NCBI GenBank assembly: GCA_037074705.1
Contig: CM073591.1
Location: 96,214,532-96,278,531 of the forward strand
DNA: 64,000 bases
Origin: Zhengitettix transpicula
Taxonomy: Eukaryota; Arthropoda; Insecta; Orthoptera; Tetrigidae
Direction: 5' to 3'
Made by a program: the position numbers and the translations under genes
Shown: in pieces, positions 58,977-64,000 of the stretch
How positions within the stretch are numbered: the stretch's first letter is position 1
Layout: every line of letters starts with the position of its first letter
The notes under the pieces: model-generated
Told to the model about the DNA's origin: nothing
Database searches by the model: none
The model's input: the letters and a program-made list of their open reading frames with translations, nothing else

Positions 58977-59090
58977 GAAAACCATGGTTAACGCAGAAGG
59001 AGAATCGCTACGCTGACCACGTGTCACATCAAATATTCCGGGTGATGATAGTCTGGTATCCATCCTGGGCTGTGGAGTCGATGAGATATG
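58977..59090. repeat. Dispersed repeat starting AACCATGGTTAA, copy 2
   Basis: Matches the copy at 41770 through AACCATGGTTAA, GAGAATCGCTACGCTGAC, TTCCGG, AGTCTGG and GCTGTGGAG. Unknown family, noncoding. Confidence 0.6.
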
Positions 59091-59308
59091 AATAATGTGT
59101 TGTAAATACGATACGTAATGCTTATTTTTATTTTATTAAAATGACAAGATGTCCGGTTTATTCATTGAAGGCAAAAAATATATTAAAAAATATATAATAA
59201 TATTAACTGGTAATAATCTATGTTCATCACAAATTATGTAACACATTCTTAGCCGATTTCAGTATTTTAAAACTATTTTGAAAATTTAGTAGAGATGACA
59301 TTCTTAAG

Positions 59309-60225
59309 ATTTGATTTGATTTATTTAATTCCATTAGTTCTCGTATGTGGAAATAGGATACGTCATTACACAAAATTACAATATCATAATTGGTTGCTAC
59401 AATTATAAATAATTAGAAGTTAACATAAAAATACTAAAATTAGGTCACACAAATTTCCTTGTCCAACACAAGTAAAATAACTATATATATAAATAATAAC
59501 AAAAAATTATTTAACTATAGTAAGGGTATAATATAATATTTACAGTACTTATAAAAAATTCAATACGTACTAGTAAAAAATTAATGGTTAGAAAATGAAC
59601 TATAATAAAATATAGAATTAAATGCTAGACAATAATAAATACAAAACTTGAAACCCGCACACTAGGAGGAAACAACTTCAGGCCGTACATGCAACAAACA
59701 AACAAAACATCAGAAAAGACCTACAGAGACTAAGCAAGTTATTATTAACAACACATTAGCAGTTTTTTTAAAAAAATAATTATTTGGGGATCGATCAAGA
59801 AACTCATTTACTGAGTAAAACACCGGTGCCTTTCAGTATAATATTTTTAACTTGAATCCCAAAACTCTTGTAGTTATTATTGTTCTTTACATCTGGAGGA
59901 AGACTATTGTATAAAACTATCCCTGAATGGTGAATGCTTTTCTGTTAGAGAGCAAGGCGATGCTTGCCCGATATTAGCCCAGAGCGGTTTCTAGTCTCAA
60001 TCGTGATACTGGCCATTCGTTTGCAGAAAATTCATGTTCCGCTTAACAAACTTTAAAATTTCGTGAATAAACACGCTCGTAAGAGTTAATATTCGCAGAC
60101 TTTTGAAAAACTGTTTACAACTAGATTTAATATCCGTAATAGAAAGTTTTTTAATGGCACGCTTTTGCAACTTGAATATTTCTATGCTCCGGGAGAAATT
60201 GCCACAATTTGCAATTTAGTCTTCT
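59309..60225 (-). mobile_element. LINE 3' end (CR1/jockey superfamily), copy A
   Basis: Minus-strand LINE with the end of its ORF (59804-60225), an AT-rich 3' UTR and a short tail of AAATC repeats (complement of GATTTGATTTGATTTATT at 59309-59326). Tails made of short repeats rather than poly-A are common in CR1-related LINEs. The region from 59900 to 60220 aligns with copy B at 61617-61930. Confidence 0.75.
59804..60225 (-). pseudogene. LINE ORF2 C-terminus, copy A
   Basis: The minus strand reads IEIFKLQKRAIKKLSITD, ILKFVKRNMNFLQTNGQYH and then, after a frameshift, GIVLYNSLPPDVKNNNNYKS and FGIQVKNIILKGTGVLLSK with a stop at 59804-59806. The 'FKLQKRA.R', 'ILKFVK' and 'LYN.LP.D' blocks are the usual C-terminal landmarks of CR1/jockey-superfamily RT proteins. 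The RT core is lost by 5' truncation. Confidence 0.8.
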
Positions 60226-60235
60226 ATTCCATATG

Positions 60236-60600
60236 TTCTCATTCATTTTTTTCTCATTTATATCCATATATTCCATCTTTTGATACACTAGATCATACCA
60301 TCCTCGATTTTGCAGCTGAATAATTGCATCACATTTTTATTTCAGGTACTTTTCGTTTGGTCTGTCAGTTGTTATTTATAATCCATTACTCTACTACATT
60401 CGCGGTTTTGCATGTCCTCATTTCTTCAATGTTTTCAAGCGCCACTTGTATTATCCAAGGTTTCTTATTTTCTCTCTATTTTTTTCCTATATTATTGTGG
60501 AATGTGTCTGTAAGCATATTCTTTATAAATTTCCACTCGGTCTCAATTCTTGCATTAGGCCGGTCATTTCCAAAACTTTGTGTTCTTCAGCCCTGAAATT
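60236..60600 (-). pseudogene. RTE-like LINE fragment, endonuclease-to-RT linker
   Basis: The minus strand contains ETEWKFIKNMLTDTFHNNIG, KKPWIIQVALENIEEMR and, after a shift, RGWYDLVYQKMEYMDINEKK. Together these resemble the linker of insect RTE-type LINE proteins, where 'KPWIT.EML..MEERR' is followed by 'CD.IEEL...GR.DL.Y.K'. No catalytic domain is included. It abuts the 5' end of copy A but belongs to another LINE. Confidence 0.5.
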
Positions 60601-61599
60601 ACACCACTTTAATTTCCTAAATTTTATAAATACCACCATGGTTTCCTTCTACCTATCTTTCTTATTCTCTTGGGTCTTGTGTTATACCTGCTATTAGCAA
60701 ATTGCGGTTTGGTTACTCGTCAGCAACAAAAACAATTGGAGTGAAAATTATTTATTAACTTGAAGCAATTGTTGCAATGAATAACATAATTTAATAAAAG
60801 CGAATTCAGGTCAACTTTCACTATATAAAATTTCACAAACTCAAGAATTTATTACATAAATATAAAAATGGTAAATTTTTGAACATCTCAATTATAAAAA
60901 AAATCTAAATAATATATATATATAATAAGATATATTAATGACGTATTAACAGAAAATTTTTATAATTAAATTTTTTTTTATAAAATTTATTTATTTATTT
61001 TTGGTACTTATTTGTACTCCCTTCAGGTTGTGGTCCGACTGAATTTTTTTTATATTATTATATTATATTATATTATTTATATTATAAACGGACATATAAG
61101 TACAGAAACGTAGCGATGTTAAGTATAAAAAATATTAATTAAAAAAAAATTAATTATAAAAATCTATCTTCATAGGTCGTAAAATATACATTTTCGAAAC
61201 TAACAGCAGAAATTAAAATAAAATATTATCTCAATTATATTAGATAAATATGTTTTGTCATATTTTTTCTTTTCTTTTATTTTAGCGCAACATTTCCTGA
61301 AATGTCTATATATTCAGTGTATAAGTAAACTTTACCGCTTCTGCATTGTGAGTGTAATAATGATTTTAAGCTGCTTGTCCCTGAGATCATACAGCACAAT
61401 TGTGCTTTAGTTACACTTAACCAAAAGCATATCTGAGCTTCTATTGTGGAAGGCTTTCTTGAAACTCCCTATTGAGGAACGTAAACAATATATGCAAGTA
61501 GGGTTTTCCTGAGAGGTCGGGCGCGTGTGTAAAGTAACTGAATAAACTCGGCCATAGTGTCATAAATTATTCAAACTATTTAATTATTTCCGTATTGGT
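60601..61599. other. AT-rich stretch with simple repeats
   Basis: Contains a TATTA-type simple repeat at 61049-61086 and several A/T runs. Nothing else recognised. Confidence 0.5.
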
Positions 61600-62705
61600 A
61601 GTTATTTTTGTTCTTAACATCCGGAGGAAGACTTCTGTAAAACTATCCCTGAGTAGTGAACATTTCTCTAGTAGAGAGCAAGGCGATGCTTGTCTGATCT
61701 TAGACCTGCGCGATTTCTAGTCTCATAATCGTGAGACTCGCCATTAGTTTGAAAAAGATTCATGTTCCGCTTAACAAACTTTAAAATTTCGTGAATAAAT
61801 ACGCCGGGAAGAGTTATTATTCGCATACTTTTCTAAATCTGTTTAGAATTGGATTTATTATCCGCATTAGAAAGTATTCTGGTGGCACGCTTTTGCAACT
61901 TGAATATTTCAATGCTCAGGGAGCAATTGCTCCTATTTGCAATGCCATAACATGTGAGACAATGAAAATACGCAAATTATACCATTTTCCTTGTGTTGCC
62001 GTCAACATGTTGCATTGAGGTTCTGAGACAATAACAAGCCGAACTGAGTTTCCCAGCAAGAAGATCTATAAGATGAGTCCACTTTAAATTACTATCAATC
62101 TGAAGACGCAGAATAAGCGCTCATCATCCAAGAAGTTGTTTAGAAGCTTGTTACTACCGTCCGCTGAGAACTGGACGAACTTGGTTTTATGTAGATTTAG
62201 AGAGAATTTATTGACTTTAAAGCACACAGTTAGTTTTCCCAGAGTGATGTCTAGGTTTCTAACAGGATTATCAACATTTGTATCTACTACATTTGTATCA
62301 TCCACGTAAATAATTGATTTCAGAGGATGTACGAATCCAGTAAGATCATTAATATAAAGAATGAAAAGTAAAGGCCCAAGAAACAAGCCTTGAGGAACAC
62401 CGCAAGTAATTAATTCCCAATCAGATAAATGAATATGACCATCTTTAGTTTCGACCGCTACCTTTTGCTTACGATTATTTAGATATGAACTTAGGAGAAG
62501 TAAGGCGTTTCCCCATACGTAATAATATTCTAACTTTCATAGGAAAATTTCATGATCAACTGTGTCGAATGCTTTAGATAGATCAGTAAATATTCCAGCT
62601 ACCTTTAAAACCATCATCCAATTAATTTTGAATATCTTGAATAAAGTCGTACATTGCACCATTTGTGAATTTTTCTTTTACAAAGCCATGGAATAATAAT
62701 AGATA
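61600..62705 (-). pseudogene. LINE reverse transcriptase and C-terminus, copy B (CR1/jockey superfamily)
   Basis: Minus-strand LINE ORF2 remnant with more of the RT than copy A. Blocks in order are FVKEKFTNGAMYDFIQDIQN, GIFTDLSKAFDTVDHEIFL, a GVPQG block, LGPLLFILYINDL and the catalytic motif IIYVDDTNVV (in the open piece 62084-62386). RLQIDSNLKWTHLIDLLAGK, IEIFKLQKRATRILSNAD, ILKFVKRNMNLFQTNGESH and VHYSGIVL follow. Several stops and shifts interrupt it. The 3' end is cut near 61600, soon after the region shared with copy A, which lies downstream in the same orientation; the two are separate diverged insertions or a duplication. Confidence 0.85.
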
Positions 62706-64000
62706 TTAAAGTTTGTCAACTCACTTTACTGTTTGGTTTTGAAGAAATTATTGTTTTATGCTTTTGAGAATAATTTTATGGCGAAGAGATATGGCGAGTA
62801 CATTGTTTTATCTCCGTATTTTATACCCCAATAAATCGAAGTATTTTTAGGAAATTGCTGAAAGTTTCCCCAGTATTATAAATGGATACCTTAAATATTT
62901 CTGGTTCTAGAAACGGGATAAAAACCTTGATGACTACCACTTATCAGGGTTACAATAATAGTTTGTTCAAAATTTGTCGTATATATTGATTATCATTGAT
63001 TATGTTGTTTATTTCAGTTCTATAATGTATTCGTATTTTAAATTCATTGTAACGTTAAAATTGCCTTTCCTAGATTCATTAGAAGAGGAAGTTATTTTTT
63101 TTGAACTTTCAGCGCAATAAACTCATTTTAATCGAAATTAATTTATTGCCATTTGAAAGATAAATCAATTAAAACCCCAACGTCTGATTCATATTACTAT
63201 ATAAAAACTCGCGTTCTGGTTACATTACTGTTACGAGAACGTCTGCAACGAGAAATGATAATTAACGTTTTTGTAGATAATCAACAAATTATATTACTTT
63301 AAATTTTTCATGGGAGCTAAGCAAGTATCTTTTGTATTTTTCACAGAGAGTGTCTTGATGTGTATTTTATCGATTTCAATATGTGCGGTCATCAACTCTT
63401 CCAGGAAATTGCTGTTCCCCACTTAGGCGTAAGCATGAAAGATTATTTGTTGCTTTACGGCAATGTCAATATACTTTCTGCCTAAATTTTTTAAATTTTC
63501 GCAAACATAGTTTATATTTACTAATAATTACACAAATACGAAACAGATCAGTCACAAGTATTAATTAAAAGAGACGTAGTACATATTTAATTATTCCTAT
63601 ATTTTCCTGGAATAGTTTTTGGCTATTTTATTATTTAATTATTACAGTACTGTTATTTCTAAGATAATTTAAAAATATACAGGTTTATATGGATAACGTT
63701 TCGACTCTGAAATTATTATTTTATGTAAATTGTAGCCAATTAAACAAACAATGACTGATTATAAATTTTCAGTCTGATTTTTTTTACTCCACTTACGGCA
63801 AGCACAACTGATAGCATAAACGTCATTTTAAGTATCTTTTTCCTTTTCTGTAATCTCACTTAACGTAGCTCACACAGACTTGCCTGAATGCAAAAGCTAA
63901 CTTAAAGATATATGAACCCAAAAGAGCAAGCAAAAAAACTTTGATGTAACCTTTCATTGTATAATATTTTGATAATTTTATGTATAAGTTCACCTATAAA
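62706..64000. other. AT-rich stretch to the window edge, nothing recognised
   Basis: No open frame with a family motif and no repeat similarity to the rest of the window. Confidence 0.5.

Overview
This AT-rich window looks like insect (arthropod) intergenic DNA. I found no host gene, rRNA, functional tRNA gene or CRISPR array that I can defend. Nearly everything recognisable is a transposable element or its debris: mariner, PIF/Harbinger, a hAT-like element, Helitrons, R1-, jockey-, CR1/jockey-superfamily- and RTE-like LINEs, Penelope-like elements and gypsy-type LTRs. This mix is typical of large, repeat-rich insect genomes. I cannot name the species from sequence alone.

Layout. 0-9 kb: a long imperfect inverted repeat (1.17-2.19 kb), three copies of an abundant A-tailed short retroelement ('family A') and an R1-like LINE fragment (5.75-6.6 kb). 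10.6-15.7 kb: a cluster of LTRs separated by (AT)n tracts, each beginning TG and ending CA where both ends survive. 16.9-24.1 kb: Penelope-like fragments (reverse transcriptase at 17.8 kb, GIY-YIG at 21.9 kb), a jockey-like LINE and a mariner with both terminal repeats. 25.3-26.7 kb: a head-to-tail family A trimer. 26.7-31.4 kb: no recognisable element. 31.4-32.2 kb: a second family A array, flanked by one 17-bp duplication. 33.1-33.9 kb: a clean solo LTR with an ATAT duplication. 35.6-36.7 kb: tRNA-like SINE debris. 37.4-41.8 kb: a non-autonomous Helitron beside a second Helitron-like end leading into a ~280-bp tandem array. 43-48.5 kb: foldback Penelope-type ends, two family A copies, another LTR and a further Helitron-related copy. 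49.6-53.6 kb: a LINE fragment, a hAT-like element and a decayed Harbinger with TAA duplications. 54.8-56.2 kb: two more family A copies. 59.3-62.7 kb: three LINE fragments. The rest is AT-rich sequence without recognisable content.

The elements do not form a pathway; they record successive insertion waves. The least ordinary signals are: (1) family A, about 575 bp, A-tailed, flanked by 10-17 bp target duplications, with palindromic modules at its head and forming head-to-tail arrays always joined at the same internal point; (2) inverted pairs of Penelope-type ends, some carrying a hammerhead-like core; (3) LTRs found repeatedly in (AT)n tracts, with one locus where LTR end plus primer-binding site is repeated. 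All coding remnants carry frameshifts, stops or deletions, so none is likely to be active.
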